Shown here: piece by piece, positions 24,795 to 34,012 of the stretch
Numbering within the stretch: position 1 is the stretch's first letter
How the letters are laid out: each line of letters opens with the position of its first letter
Source of the DNA: JBHEBG01 sp046557915
GTDB lineage: Bacteria; Bacteroidota; Bacteroidia; Flavobacteriales; Flavobacteriaceae
Assembly (NCBI RefSeq): GCF_046557915.1
Contig: NZ_JBHEBG010000001.1
Location: 1,837,657-1,901,656 of the forward strand
Length of the DNA stretch: 64,000 nucleotides
Reading direction: 5' to 3'
The notes under the pieces: model-generated
Database searches by the model: none
What the model was told of the DNA's origin: nothing
What the model saw: the letters and a program-made list of their open reading frames with translations, nothing else
Program-made: the position numbers and the translations under genes

Positions 24795-27380
24795 TTAAAA
24801 AGGATAATTTATTCCGATGTTAAAGACGGCATTGGCAAAGTTATAGTCCCTAAACCATCTTTTGGTTGGTTCCTCTGCCGGATTATACGTTTTAAATCCT
24901 GTATCTAACCTAAAAACAAAGTAGGTAAAGTCATATCTAATACCAAACCCTGTTCCCAAGGCTATATCGGCCAAGGAACTGAAACCGTTAAATGTTGCGT
25001 CCGGATCCTCAACGTCATCAAAAACATTCCAAATATTGCCCGCATCTGCAAAGAATGCACCTTTAATGTTCCCTACAATGGGAAAACGATACTCCAGATT
25101 TAGGGAGAGTTTAAGATTGGCCTCATTAAAGTCGCTTACATTATTTGTTCTTCCCGGCCCAAGGGAATATGCATTCCAGGCTCTGTTATCGTTAGACCCT
25201 CCGGCAAAATAACTTCTTACGAACGGAATGTTATCCGCATTGCCATAAGGTACGGCCATTCCAAAAAAGCTGCGAAAGGCCAAAATATCGGACTGCGATA
25301 AATCCCAATGTTTTATAAAATCGAATTCGGTTTTTACATATTGGGAGTAGGGAACCCCAAAAATAAGTTTATCTCCCTCATTATTCTCATCGAAAGTGAT
25401 GATACGAGAGAGGCCCGATAACAAATTGCCCGTGCTTTCCAACTTAAGGCGAAACTGATAAAAGTTGTTATCGCTTATTCCACTTTTATTGTTCTTGGTA
25501 TAGGTGTAGTTGGAGGCAAAGATGAGGTTGTCTTCAGTTAAACGAATTCTACGTTCCTCTATGCTCCTCACATCGCGTACAACTTCTGTGTCAGCAGCTA
25601 CGGTGCCATCCAGGATAGCTGCGGTAAAACCCGATGTTCCTGCCGGAATGATTAAATTGGGGTTACCTGTGGCATCGGGATCTTCATAGAATGTCTGTAG
25701 GGCGGCTTCCCCTTCAAAGGCATCTGCAATTTCGTCCAAACTGCTATAGGTGTTCTGGTATACATTAAAAAAACGATCTGGATTTACATTGCGGACAAAC
25801 TGAATGTTGAGCAGCTCAATATTGTTTTTTACACGGTCCGAGGGAGACCAATTGTAGGCTAAAATGTTATTGAAAGTCTGTTTGTCCAAACCTATGTTCT
25901 TTTGAAAGCTTGTACCCATCGAAATCCTGGTCTGGGGCAACATATAGTAGGGAATCACTTTTTCTGAAACTATGGGAAACCATATTCTGGGAAAGGTTAG
26001 GTTAACGTCGCCCCCAATTTCCGAAACAAAGTCCTCATCAGCAATAGTGGCATCGCTTAATAATCCCAGGGAACCTCTTGCCGAAAGGCTTAAGGTTTCC
26101 GCTCCACCAAAAATGTTTCTGGATATGAGAGACGCACTGAACGCCACACCCACCGTTTCTATATTAGAGTGCTTAACATCCGTATTGAGGCCCAAAGAAT
26201 ATTTACGTCTGGGGGATAGGTATATATTAGAAATTAGACTTGCTCCTGTAGTATCTGGTACAAATTCTATGTTGGGATATCTAAAGGTATTTAAATTGGT
26301 GATCTGCCTATAGGTGCGCAGTCTGTCGAGATCTCTATAAACACTGTCCTTTTCCAAAAAAACGGCATCGGTAAGCGATTTAGGTTTATAGCGAAGACGG
26401 TTTTTATAAAAAATCCTATAATTGTCATAATCAATATACTGCAACGAATCCTGATCACTGTCAAAATCGTAATCGGCATAAATATTTACCTGTTTAAATC
26501 GATGTACCTTATACTCGGTATCGGCAAGGCTATTATCACTTCGTCCTTTTAAATCCTTAATGTTTAGTTCAACATCCATTTTTTGATCATCCCTCAATTT
26601 GGTGGTATCCCTAAGAATTTCGTAGGTGATGGAGCTTTCCTGAAAATTGTAGATTCCGGAATTCCTAAAAAGCGAAGTAAGCCTTTCACGTTCATTGTTG
26701 AAATTGGCAAGATCAAATTGTTCGTCTTTTTTAATAAAGGATTCATTGGTATGCAGCTGGTACAAGGAATCTATTGCTTTTGAAGCGATTCTTTTCGAAA
26801 TGGAATCCAGTATAAAAGGTTTTCCCAAGGATATGGAGTAATCCAGAGCCCCGCGTTGTTTTCTTCTACTGGTATCGATGGCGAAGGAGGTAGTATTGTT
26901 AAAGTATCCCTTGCTGCCGTAGAATGCCTGCAAACGTTTTAAAGATTTAATGGTTTGGGAGGTATCTATGACCACCGGAGGCTCGCCTATCTTTTTTAAC
27001 CACTCACTTGCACCGCGTACCACAAAAGATTCACCTAGCCGGTTCACCTGCTTTTTGGACAAGAAATTCTCTAACCGTTGTTTTCTTTTCTCTTTTCTAT
27101 GAAGCCAATCCTGAAACGAGGAATCGGGGTCTTTCTTTGCAAGATTGTAAAGGTTAAGTCGCAGGGGGTATCCCAATAAAGTGCTATTGGGCTTCTGGGC
27201 AATTAAGCTTTGTACGTCTTCATCTATAATTTTCTTTCCGTCTGCATAAACGGTGTTTTTTGTAAGCAACAATTCGTCATCTTCTACCCTTTTAAGCGTA
27301 TTGCAGGATGAAATTACCATACATAGCAATAATAAACCTATTTTTGCTTTGCTTGTTTTAAAACTCAAAAGGGCTGTCAT
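24795..27380 (-). CDS. tamL: TamL-like Omp85 outer-membrane lipoprotein (BamA/TamA family)
   Basis: The ATG at 27380 gives 861 residues; the frame extends further but would overlap the divergent TrmH gene, and a -7 box sits right at this start. The N-terminus is a signal peptide ending in a lipobox (VISSCNTLKR, Cys near residue 26), which marks the lipidated TamA form of Bacteroidota. POTRA-like repeats cover about 30-400, and the last 450 residues are a 16-strand Omp85 barrel with the family pattern FFAGGSNDNRAW (SYFAGG) and a terminal Phe. It inserts or transports proteins at the outer membrane, probably with TamB. Confidence 0.9.
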   Translation of the reverse strand: MTALLSFKTSKAKIGLLLLCMVISSCNTLKRVEDDELLLTKNTVYADGKKIIDEDVQSLIAQKPNSTLLGYPLRLNLYNLAKKDPDSSFQDWLHRKEKRKQRLENFLSKKQVNRLGESFVVRGASEWLKKIGEPPVVIDTSQTIKSLKRLQAFYGSKGYFNNTTSFAIDTSRRKQRGALDYSISLGKPFILDSISKRIASKAIDSLYQLHTNESFIKKDEQFDLANFNNERERLTSLFRNSGIYNFQESSITYEILRDTTKLRDDQKMDVELNIKDLKGRSDNSLADTEYKVHRFKQVNIYADYDFDSDQDSLQYIDYDNYRIFYKNRLRYKPKSLTDAVFLEKDSVYRDLDRLRTYRQITNLNTFRYPNIEFVPDTTGASLISNIYLSPRRKYSLGLNTDVKHSNIETVGVAFSASLISRNIFGGAETLSLSARGSLGLLSDATIADEDFVSEIGGDVNLTFPRIWFPIVSEKVIPYYMLPQTRISMGTSFQKNIGLDKQTFNNILAYNWSPSDRVKNNIELLNIQFVRNVNPDRFFNVYQNTYSSLDEIADAFEGEAALQTFYEDPDATGNPNLIIPAGTSGFTAAILDGTVAADTEVVRDVRSIEERRIRLTEDNLIFASNYTYTKNNKSGISDNNFYQFRLKLESTGNLLSGLSRIITFDENNEGDKLIFGVPYSQYVKTEFDFIKHWDLSQSDILAFRSFFGMAVPYGNADNIPFVRSYFAGGSNDNRAWNAYSLGPGRTNNVSDFNEANLKLSLNLEYRFPIVGNIKGAFFADAGNIWNVFDDVEDPDATFNGFSSLADIALGTGFGIRYDFTYFVFRLDTGFKTYNPAEEPTKRWFRDYNFANAVFNIGINYPF

Positions 27381-27386
27381 ATAGGT

Positions 27387-27394
27387 CAAAAATA
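27387..27394 (-). promoter_or_regulatory. Candidate -7 box for tamL, leaderless layout
   Basis: Minus-strand TATTTTTG is followed by only six bases before the ATG at 27380, so the transcript may start at or next to the A of the start codon. The same spacing occurs at map. Confidence 0.45.
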
Positions 27395-27404
27395 CATTAT
27401 TTGC

Positions 27405-28127
27405 ATGGTTGTTAAAAACCAAATAAAATTTATAAAAAACTTATATCAAAAAAAATACCGAATTCAACATGGAATGTTCGTGGCCGAAGGCATGAAGGCG
27501 GTATCCGAGCTCTTAAACTCCCATTTTAGGGCACATAAGATTTATTGCACCGATACGGAAAGTTTTAAAAAATTTGATGTTGAGGTACAGCAGATCACGG
27601 AGAATGATTTAAAAAAGATCAGTGGCCTGCAATCGCCCAACAAGGTGTTGGCCATTTTTAAGATACCCACGCCTAAAATTGTTGATCACAACGATTGGAT
27701 ATTGGCCTTGGATGATGTAAGGGATCCGGGGAATTTGGGAACCATAATTAGATTGTGCGATTGGTTCGGCGTGCATAACCTTGTTTGTTCTTTAAACACT
27801 GTAGACTGTTATAACCCGAAGGTACTGCAGGCAACTATGGGATCTATAGCCCGTGTAAACATTGTATATAATGATTTGACAGTTTTTTTGAATAGCGCCC
27901 AATGTCTTGTTTACGGGGCTTTTATGGGTGGGGCAAATGTTTACGATGAAGAACTTCCGGAACGGGGTATTTTGGTTATGGGCAACGAGGCCAACGGAAT
28001 TTCGGAAAAGGTAACCCAATTAATAACCAAGCAAATTGCTATCCCACAATTTGGAGAGCCTACAACGGAGAGTTTAAATGTTGCCACGGCAACATCTATC
28101 TTATTGAACGAAATAAGGCGGAAATAG
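27405..28127 (+). CDS. TrmH/SpoU family RNA 2'-O-methyltransferase
   Basis: 240 residues. The N-terminal part (about 1-85) is a substrate-binding domain (FVAEGMKAVSELLNS). The C-terminal SPOUT knot has the three family motifs: DVRDPGNLGTIIRLCDWFG (about 105-123), ILVMGNEANGIS (about 185-196) and IPQFGEPTTESLNVATATSILLNE (about 210-233). It methylates a ribose in rRNA or tRNA; the exact target cannot be inferred. It is divergent from tamL and its stop is 4 bases from the end of convergent porT. This neighbour order recurs in flavobacteria. Confidence 0.92.
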   Translation: MVVKNQIKFIKNLYQKKYRIQHGMFVAEGMKAVSELLNSHFRAHKIYCTDTESFKKFDVEVQQITENDLKKISGLQSPNKVLAIFKIPTPKIVDHNDWILALDDVRDPGNLGTIIRLCDWFGVHNLVCSLNTVDCYNPKVLQATMGSIARVNIVYNDLTVFLNSAQCLVYGAFMGGANVYDEELPERGILVMGNEANGISEKVTQLITKQIAIPQFGEPTTESLNVATATSILLNEIRRK

Positions 28128-28131
28128 GGAC

Positions 28132-28830
28132 TTATTCAAAAGTGAAGTTTACAAAAATCCCCCTGGTGCGCAATGCCTCTATATTCCCAGTCCAGGGGCT
28201 GTTGGGATCATCATCTGCCACCAACTCATCCGAAATGGCAAAAACACCGCGTATGGAAGGTGTAAACTTAAAGTACTCCAAGTAAAAATCTATACCAAAA
28301 CCTAGTTCATAGCCATAGACACTTTTTTTCATTCTAAATGTGCCACTACTGTTGTCGTCCAAACTATCCTCATTACTTCCCAGGTTCATGGAGGCATATG
28401 CCCCACCGATGATAAAGGGTTTCCAATTACCCAATCTACGCGTGCTTACCTTTAAAAGCAGTGGAAAATTAATGTAGGTAGAACGTACTTCCCTAATGGC
28501 ATCTTGTTCGTTGTCGAACCCCGGAAAACCCAAATCTCTTTGGGTATAAAGCAGTCCAGGTTCAAACCGAAGATCTAAAAATTCGTTAATACGCATTTCG
28601 CCGATAAGGCCCACATTAAAACCAGTAGTTTTATTTACGAGGATATCGCCTCCTATATCATCTTTGTAGTCAAACTTAAAATCGTATTGATTAAATCCAA
28701 GAAAATATCCCCAGTTTAATCGGGGCTCGTCCTCGTTCTCCAGATTAATGACAGGTTTTTCATTAAACTGGGCTTTGGCGGCAGGGCACAAAAGTACCAA
28801 GCACCCCAAAAGAAAAAAAATGTTTCTCAT
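28132..28830 (-). CDS. porT: T9SS component PorT (outer-membrane barrel)
   Basis: 232 residues with a signal peptide (about 1-20, ending AKA-Q) and an eight-strand barrel pattern that ends in Phe-Glu. The early sequence NWGYFLGFNQYDFKFDYK and the position next to ubiE fit PorT/SprT, needed for type IX secretion and gliding in Bacteroidota. The gene lies 4 bases after the menaquinone methyltransferase stop and is likely co-transcribed. Assignment combines sequence look and gene order; other porin-like barrels are possible but less likely. Confidence 0.82.
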   Translation of the reverse strand: MRNIFFLLGCLVLLCPAAKAQFNEKPVINLENEDEPRLNWGYFLGFNQYDFKFDYKDDIGGDILVNKTTGFNVGLIGEMRINEFLDLRFEPGLLYTQRDLGFPGFDNEQDAIREVRSTYINFPLLLKVSTRRLGNWKPFIIGGAYASMNLGSNEDSLDDNSSGTFRMKKSVYGYELGFGIDFYLEYFKFTPSIRGVFAISDELVADDDPNSPWTGNIEALRTRGIFVNFTFE

Positions 28831-28834
28831 AAGC

Positions 28835-29563
28835 TTACTTTGTAGCTACGTATATAGTGGCCACCCCAAACGTCTGGGGTTTATTCTCTATAGCTATAAA
28901 CCCAATTTTGTGTAAAATATTGTTGAAATCTTTGCCGTGTGGGAAAACAGCTGCGGATTCTGATAAATAGGTATAGGCGGAACGGTCTTTGGAAAAGAGC
29001 TTTCCGATTGTGGGAAGTATGTGTTTACAATATAGGTTATATCCTTGTTTAATGGGTGTTTTGGCAGGTACGGAGGTTTCCAAAACAACAAAGGTACCCT
29101 GTGGTTTTAACACCCTAAAAATCTCTGCCAAACCTATTTCCAAAGTTTCAAAATTACGCACTCCAAAAGCTACGGTAATTGCATCAAAATAATTGTTGTC
29201 AAAAGGAAGCATCTCGCTGTCCCCATGTACCATTGTTATGGTGTCATTGAGTTTCTTATCGGCAACCTTCTTTTTTCCTACCTCTAGCATCCCGGGGGAA
29301 ATATCTAGTCCAACAATTTCTTGTGCCCCTGTTTTTGCCAGATTAATGGCCAAATCTCCTGTTCCTGTGGCAATATCCAAAATATTCTTAGGCTGTTTTT
29401 TCTTTAAGATGGCTACTACGCGCTTTCTCCATTTAATATCTAGACCAAAGGAAATTACCCGGTTTAGGCCATCGTAATTCTTGGATACGTTATCGAACAT
29501 TTTGGTTACCTGTTCTTTTTTTCCAAGTTTTGAATCTTTATAAGGGGTCACCTGTTTTGCCAT
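28835..29563 (-). CDS. ubiE: Demethylmenaquinone methyltransferase (UbiE/MenG)
   Basis: The ATG at 29563 (MAKQVTPYKDSKLGKKEQV) gives 242 residues; a longer frame to 29599 contains the -7 box and is therefore rejected. The protein is a class I SAM methyltransferase: DIATGTGDLAINL (SAM loop, near residue 60), VGLDISPGMLEVGKKK, and AVTVAFGVRNFETLEI as AITVAFGVRNFE, the UbiE signature. It completes menaquinone, which is the quinone used by Na+-NQR in such bacteria. porT follows at 4 bases. Confidence 0.94.
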   Translation of the reverse strand: MAKQVTPYKDSKLGKKEQVTKMFDNVSKNYDGLNRVISFGLDIKWRKRVVAILKKKQPKNILDIATGTGDLAINLAKTGAQEIVGLDISPGMLEVGKKKVADKKLNDTITMVHGDSEMLPFDNNYFDAITVAFGVRNFETLEIGLAEIFRVLKPQGTFVVLETSVPAKTPIKQGYNLYCKHILPTIGKLFSKDRSAYTYLSESAAVFPHGKDFNNILHKIGFIAIENKPQTFGVATIYVATK

Positions 29564-29579
29564 GCGCACCATTTTTCGG

Positions 29580-29587
29580 CAAAGATA
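29580..29587 (-). promoter_or_regulatory. -7 box that fixes the ubiE start
   Basis: Minus-strand TATCTTTG, a perfect TAnnTTTG, lies 16 bases before the ATG at 29563 and inside the longer open frame, which argues against the upstream start. Confidence 0.6.
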
Positions 29588-29680
29588 GGCTTTAGCCATT
29601 ATGTGTACACTTTATTTTGGCACTTCTTGTGTATAGGTGTAATCCTTGGCCCAAAACCCTGACAAGAAAATAAATTTCCG

Positions 29681-29688
29681 TAATTTTG
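29681..29688 (+). promoter_or_regulatory. Candidate -7 box for trkA
   Basis: TAATTTTG fits the consensus. It would give a long leader of about 125 bases that contains the short frame 29717-29824. Confidence 0.45.
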
Positions 29689-29716
29689 CAGCGCAATATT
29701 TGCAAACTTTTTTAAA

Positions 29717-29824
29717 ATGAGCTGTAACGCTGTTTTTAAGCCAGATGGGGCAATCCTATCTCGTTTTCTTTGTTTACTTTCTAATTTGGGATACCCTTCG
29801 AACATCAATTCCTTTTCTAGATGA
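29717..29824 (+). CDS. Possible upstream leader ORF of trkA (35 residues)
   Basis: ATG at 29717, stop TGA at 29822-29824, which overlaps the trkA start as ATGA. It begins about 28 bases after a -7 box, so it would be the first frame on the transcript. Composition is not strongly protein-like (MSCNAVFKPDGAIL start). The coupling layout is the main support; a similar arrangement precedes trkH. Confidence 0.3.
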   Translation: MSCNAVFKPDGAILSRFLCLLSNLGYPSNINSFSR

Positions 29825-31170
29825 AAATTATAATTGCCGGTGCAGGGGAGGTGGGCTTTCATTTGGCCAAATTGCTCTCGTACGAATCTCAGGATATTAC
29901 TTTGATAGATTCCCAAAAGGAAAGTTTGGCTTATGCCGATACTCATTTGGATATTAGGGTGCTTAAGGGAGATGCAACTTCTATTTCTGTATTGCAAGAT
30001 GCCAAGGTAGGCTCTTCCGACCTTGTTATTGGGGTTACTTCTTCAGAAACTACAAATCTTACCTTATGCCTGTTAGCCAAGCAACTGGGATGTAAAAGGA
30101 CGATTGCAAGGATATCCAATACAGAATTTGTAGATAATAAGGACACGCTTAATTTTCCGGCGTTGGGGATAGATGAGCTTATCTCACCAGAAGAACTTGC
30201 GGCCACGGAGATACAATTGTTATTAAATCAGTCGGCTTTTAATGATACCTACGAATTTGAGGAAGGGGCACTAATAATGGTAGGGGTTTCCTTGCCCAAG
30301 ACCGCTCCCTTTGTAGGTAAAATGGTGAAGGAAGCCGCAAGAGTATTTCCAGAACTACATTTTATGCCCATTGCAATTCAACGCACGGGTACACAATACA
30401 CGCTTATTCCAAGAGGTGATACGGTCTTTAAGGAAGAAGACCAAGTATACTTCATTACCTTAAAAGAAGGAGTGGATGAATTGTACAAACTTACCGGAAA
30501 GGAGAAAAAAGAGATTAAGAACGTAATGATCCTTGGGGGTAGTAAGGTGGGAATTAATACGGCCCGCGATCTATGTGCCAACAAATTCAACGTAAAACTA
30601 ATAGAACAAGATAAGGACAAGGCCTTTGAAATTGCCGATAATCTACCCAATGCACTAGTGATAAACGGAGATGGTAGAAATGTGGAATTACTGCAGGAAG
30701 AGAGTTTAGAATCCATGGATGCCTTCATTGCCGTTACCGGTAATTCCGAAACCAATATTATGTCTTGTTTGGTGGCCAAATCCAAGTATATAAAGAAGAC
30801 CATAGCATTGGTAGAGAACATGGATTATTTTCAGCTTTCGCATTCCATAGGGATAGATACCCTGATCAATAAAAAGCTTCTGGCGGCCAATAACATATTT
30901 AGATATATTAGAAAAGGGGAAGTAGTGGCTATGACCCGTTTAAACAATTTAAACGCGGAAATATTGGAATTTGAGGTTAAACTTACCTCTGCCGTCAACG
31001 GACAGATTATCCGCGAATTGGATTTTCCCCGTGCTGCAACCATTGGAGGTGTGGTCCGCGACGGAAAAGGTATCATTGCTTTGGGCGATTTTGAAATTAG
31101 GGAAGGCGATAGGGTAGTGGTCTGTTGTTTGCCCAAGGCCATTCCTAAAATAGAAAAACTGTTTCTATGA
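29821..31170 (+). CDS. trkA: Trk K+ uptake system NAD-binding regulatory subunit TrkA
   Basis: 449 residues with the duplicated TrkA layout: RCK N domain 1 (MKIIIAGAGEVGFHLAKLL, about 1-120), RCK C domain 1 (about 140-220), RCK N domain 2 (VMILGGSKVGINTARDL, about 232-350) and RCK C domain 2 (about 370-449). Each N domain is a Rossmann fold binding NAD(H) or ATP. It is a cytoplasmic ring protein that gates TrkH, whose gene is 142 bases downstream. The ATG at 29821 overlaps the stop of a short upstream frame. Confidence 0.96.
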   Translation: MKIIIAGAGEVGFHLAKLLSYESQDITLIDSQKESLAYADTHLDIRVLKGDATSISVLQDAKVGSSDLVIGVTSSETTNLTLCLLAKQLGCKRTIARISNTEFVDNKDTLNFPALGIDELISPEELAATEIQLLLNQSAFNDTYEFEEGALIMVGVSLPKTAPFVGKMVKEAARVFPELHFMPIAIQRTGTQYTLIPRGDTVFKEEDQVYFITLKEGVDELYKLTGKEKKEIKNVMILGGSKVGINTARDLCANKFNVKLIEQDKDKAFEIADNLPNALVINGDGRNVELLQEESLESMDAFIAVTGNSETNIMSCLVAKSKYIKKTIALVENMDYFQLSHSIGIDTLINKKLLAANNIFRYIRKGEVVAMTRLNNLNAEILEFEVKLTSAVNGQIIRELDFPRAATIGGVVRDGKGIIALGDFEIREGDRVVVCCLPKAIPKIEKLFL

Positions 31171-31220
31171 TATCGGTACCCGCATAAAATGATATATATT
31201 TTGTAATTATTAGCGAATTG

Positions 31221-31316
31221 ATGCCGATGTATCTAGCGTTATTTAGAGGCAAGGAAGTTGAGATGCTAAAAGATGATTATGGCAACCCAATGAGGGGTAT
31301 AAAAGATATGCAATGA
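31221..31316 (+). CDS. Possible short coupling ORF before trkH (31 residues)
   Basis: ATG at 31221, stop TGA at 31314-31316 overlapping the trkH ATG (ATGA). The peptide (MPMYLALFRGKEVEMLKDDY...) is charged and has no stop-rich character. It occupies most of the trkA-trkH gap. Either a small protein or a coupling leader; evidence is positional. Confidence 0.35.
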   Translation: MPMYLALFRGKEVEMLKDDYGNPMRGIKDMQ

Positions 31317-32803
31317 GATTAAACTCAAAAATAATCATTCACCTAATGGGACTGCTGCTGCTGTTCAATGGGTTTTTTATGATTATGGCGGCCTTGGTAA
31401 GCGGTATTTATAAAGATGGGGTTACTTTAGATATAACCCTTGCTGCAATTGTTACCATGATGGTTGGCACTTTGGCCATGTTTTATACGCGCGGTCATGA
31501 GAAGGTGGTTAAGAGAAAGGAAGGGTATATCATCGTTACTTTTGGGTGGATGGTTATGTCTATCTCCGGGGTACTCCCTTACCTTTTTTCCGGGGCGATC
31601 CCAGATGTAACCAATGCTTTTTTTGAGACCATTTCCGGATATACCACAACCGGAGCCTCTATTTTAAACGATATAGAGGCTCTTCCCGAAGGTATTTTGT
31701 TTTGGCGTAGCCTTACTCATTGGATAGGGGGTATGGGTATTATTGTTCTTGCTATAGCCATACTTCCTCTTTTGGGAATTGGTGGTATGCAGCTGTTTGC
31801 CGCCGAAGCCCCTGGCCCCAATGCAGATAAACTGCATCCACGGATAACGGATACGGCCAAGCGGTTATGGCTTATTTATTTTGGATATACCGTGGCAGAA
31901 ACCGTTTTGTTAAGTTTGGCGGGTATGTCCTTTTTTGATGCTCTTAACCATTCATTGGCCACGCTGTCAACCGGTGGTTTTTCTACTAAGAATGCCAGTT
32001 TGGCCTATTGGAACAATGAGCCGTTAATACAGTATATTGTAATGTTTTTTATGTTTTTGGCGGGAAGCAATTTTGTACTTAGCTATTTTGCCTTTAAAGG
32101 AAAAATACAACGTATTATAAAGGACGAAGAGTTTAAGTTTTATTCCGGATTAATATTGCTTTTTACCGTGTTGGCCGCCTTGGTCATTTACTTTAAGGCC
32201 AATGTTCCTGTTTCGGATTATCATCCCATGGTATTGGGAACTGCGGAGAGTTCTTTTAGACATGCTTTTTTTCAGGTGATCGCCATTGTAACAACAACAG
32301 GTTTTGTAACAGCTGATTTTACCAACTGGACGCCGTTTCTTACCGTATTTTTCTTTGGATTGATGTTTCTAGGCGGATCTGCCGGGTCTACCGCAGGCGG
32401 TATTAAAGTAATGCGACATATCTTGATTATCAAAAACGGGTTATTGGAATTTAAAAGGACCTTGCATCCCAATGCACTAATTCCGGTGCGATATAATGAA
32501 AAAACAGTAAGCGAACATATTGTGTACAATATTATTGGCTTCTTCGTACTCTATATGTTGTCTTTTATTATAGGGTCGCTAGTGTTGGGTTTTTTGGGAC
32601 TCGATTTCGAATCTGCCATTGGCGGTGCGGCTTCTTCCCTTGGCAATGTTGGGCCAGCACTGGGTAGCCTAAATCCCTTAAGCAATTTTAGCGACCTGCC
32701 TACCCTGGGAAAATGGTGGTGCGGATTTTTGATGTTGTTGGGCAGATTAGAACTTTTTACGGTACTAATATTGCTGACACCTTATTTTTGGAAAAAAACC
32801 TAA
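31313..32803 (+). CDS. trkH: Trk K+ uptake system membrane subunit TrkH
   Basis: 496 residues, about 10-12 transmembrane helices in four M1-P-M2 repeats. Selectivity-loop glycines are visible: SGYTTTGASI near residue 115, LATLSTGGFSTKN near 220, IATVTTTGFVTADF as IVTTTGFVTADF near 325, and SLGNVGPALGSL near 445; each contains the single Gly expected in Trk pores. With TrkA it brings K+ into the cell. The motif GGSAGSTAGGIKVMR is typical of TrkH. The gene ends 10 bases from the end of the convergent aminotransferase. Confidence 0.96.
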   Translation: MRLNSKIIIHLMGLLLLFNGFFMIMAALVSGIYKDGVTLDITLAAIVTMMVGTLAMFYTRGHEKVVKRKEGYIIVTFGWMVMSISGVLPYLFSGAIPDVTNAFFETISGYTTTGASILNDIEALPEGILFWRSLTHWIGGMGIIVLAIAILPLLGIGGMQLFAAEAPGPNADKLHPRITDTAKRLWLIYFGYTVAETVLLSLAGMSFFDALNHSLATLSTGGFSTKNASLAYWNNEPLIQYIVMFFMFLAGSNFVLSYFAFKGKIQRIIKDEEFKFYSGLILLFTVLAALVIYFKANVPVSDYHPMVLGTAESSFRHAFFQVIAIVTTTGFVTADFTNWTPFLTVFFFGLMFLGGSAGSTAGGIKVMRHILIIKNGLLEFKRTLHPNALIPVRYNEKTVSEHIVYNIIGFFVLYMLSFIIGSLVLGFLGLDFESAIGGAASSLGNVGPALGSLNPLSNFSDLPTLGKWWCGFLMLLGRLELFTVLILLTPYFWKKT

Positions 32804-32813
32804 GCACCAAGAC

Positions 32814-33998
32814 CTACAATACGGCCTTTATCCTTGCAATTGCCTCCTTAAGTTCTTTCTCGGATGCGGCATACGAAATGCGAATACAGTTGGGATTTCC
32901 AAAAGCTTCCCCGGTAACCGTGGCCACATTGGCCTCCTCCAATAAGTACATCGCCAAATCTGAGGCGTTGTTTATAGCGGTACCGTTTAGGGATTTCCCA
33001 AAGAAACTAGAGATATCCGGAAATACGTAGAAAGCACCCTCGGGCACATTTAGTTTAAACCCTTCTATCTCTCCCAGAAGACTCAAAACAAGATCGCGTC
33101 TTTTGTGGAATTCATCGATCATGAACTGAATTTTGTTTACTGGGGCCTCCAAGGCTGCTATGGTGGCACGTTGCCCTATGGCGTTAGCACCACTGGTTAT
33201 CTGGCCTTGAAATTTGGTACAGGCCTTCGCAATGTAAGGTGCAGCTCCAATATAGCCAATACGCCAACCCGTCATGGCAAAAGCTTTGGATACACCGTTG
33301 ACCGTTATGGTGCGTTCATACATCCCTGCTATGCCCGCAATGCTTACATGCCCGCCCACAAAATTGATATGCTCGTAAATTTCATCAGAAACTACAAAAA
33401 TACCAGGATGTTTTCTCAATACTACAGCCAGTCCTTCCAATTCTTCCTTGCTGTAAACGGAACCACTGGGATTGCAGGGAGAGCTAAACCACAACATTTT
33501 TGTCTTTGGGGTAATTGCCTGTTCCAACTGCTCCGGGGTCATTTTAAAGTCGGTATCGATGCTTGTGGGTACCTGCACGGGTACTCCTTCGGCGATTTTT
33601 ACAATATCGCTATAGCTCACCCAGAAAGGTGCTGGCAAGATTACTTCATCCCCTTTGTTGAGCATTACCATGGCCACATTGGCCAGCGATTGCTTAGCAC
33701 CGGTAGAGACCACGATCTGATCAATGCCATAGTCTAAATTGTTATCTCGCTTAAACTTATTTGAAATAGCCTTTTTTAAGTCGGCATAACCGTCAACGGG
33801 GGAGTAACTGCTGTAATTCTGATCAACAGCTTCCTTAGCGGCTTCTTTTACAAAGTCGGGGATATTAAAATCGGGTTCCCCAAGACTAAGTCCAATGATA
33901 TCTTTTCCTTCATTTCTTAATTCCCTCGCTTTTGCGGCCATAGCCAGCGTGGCCGAGGTAGACATGTTATTGATTCTTTCGGATAAATGGTTGCTCAT
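32814..33998 (-). CDS. Pyridoxal-phosphate-dependent aminotransferase, class I (AspC-like)
   Basis: 394 residues. Class I fold with STGAKQSLANVAMVML (cofactor phosphate side), SSPCNPSGSVYSKEEL, the DEIYEH segment near residue 200, and the Schiff-base lysine in TVNGVSKAFAMTGWRIGY (K near 235). C-terminal Arg of RISYAASEKEL binds the substrate carboxylate. The likely reaction is aspartate aminotransferase, perhaps with prephenate or other substrates; the exact specificity cannot be settled here. It is followed 14 bases upstream by the desaturase gene in the same direction. Confidence 0.93.
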   Translation of the reverse strand: MSNHLSERINNMSTSATLAMAAKARELRNEGKDIIGLSLGEPDFNIPDFVKEAAKEAVDQNYSSYSPVDGYADLKKAISNKFKRDNNLDYGIDQIVVSTGAKQSLANVAMVMLNKGDEVILPAPFWVSYSDIVKIAEGVPVQVPTSIDTDFKMTPEQLEQAITPKTKMLWFSSPCNPSGSVYSKEELEGLAVVLRKHPGIFVVSDEIYEHINFVGGHVSIAGIAGMYERTITVNGVSKAFAMTGWRIGYIGAAPYIAKACTKFQGQITSGANAIGQRATIAALEAPVNKIQFMIDEFHKRRDLVLSLLGEIEGFKLNVPEGAFYVFPDISSFFGKSLNGTAINNASDLAMYLLEEANVATVTGEAFGNPNCIRISYAASEKELKEAIARIKAVL

Positions 33999-34012
33999 TT
34001 TACTCTATAAAT

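Noticed and set aside
29599..29997. 132-codon minus-strand frame over the trkA start
   Set aside because: It overlaps trkA and the trkA leader on the other strand and has no protein-like composition.
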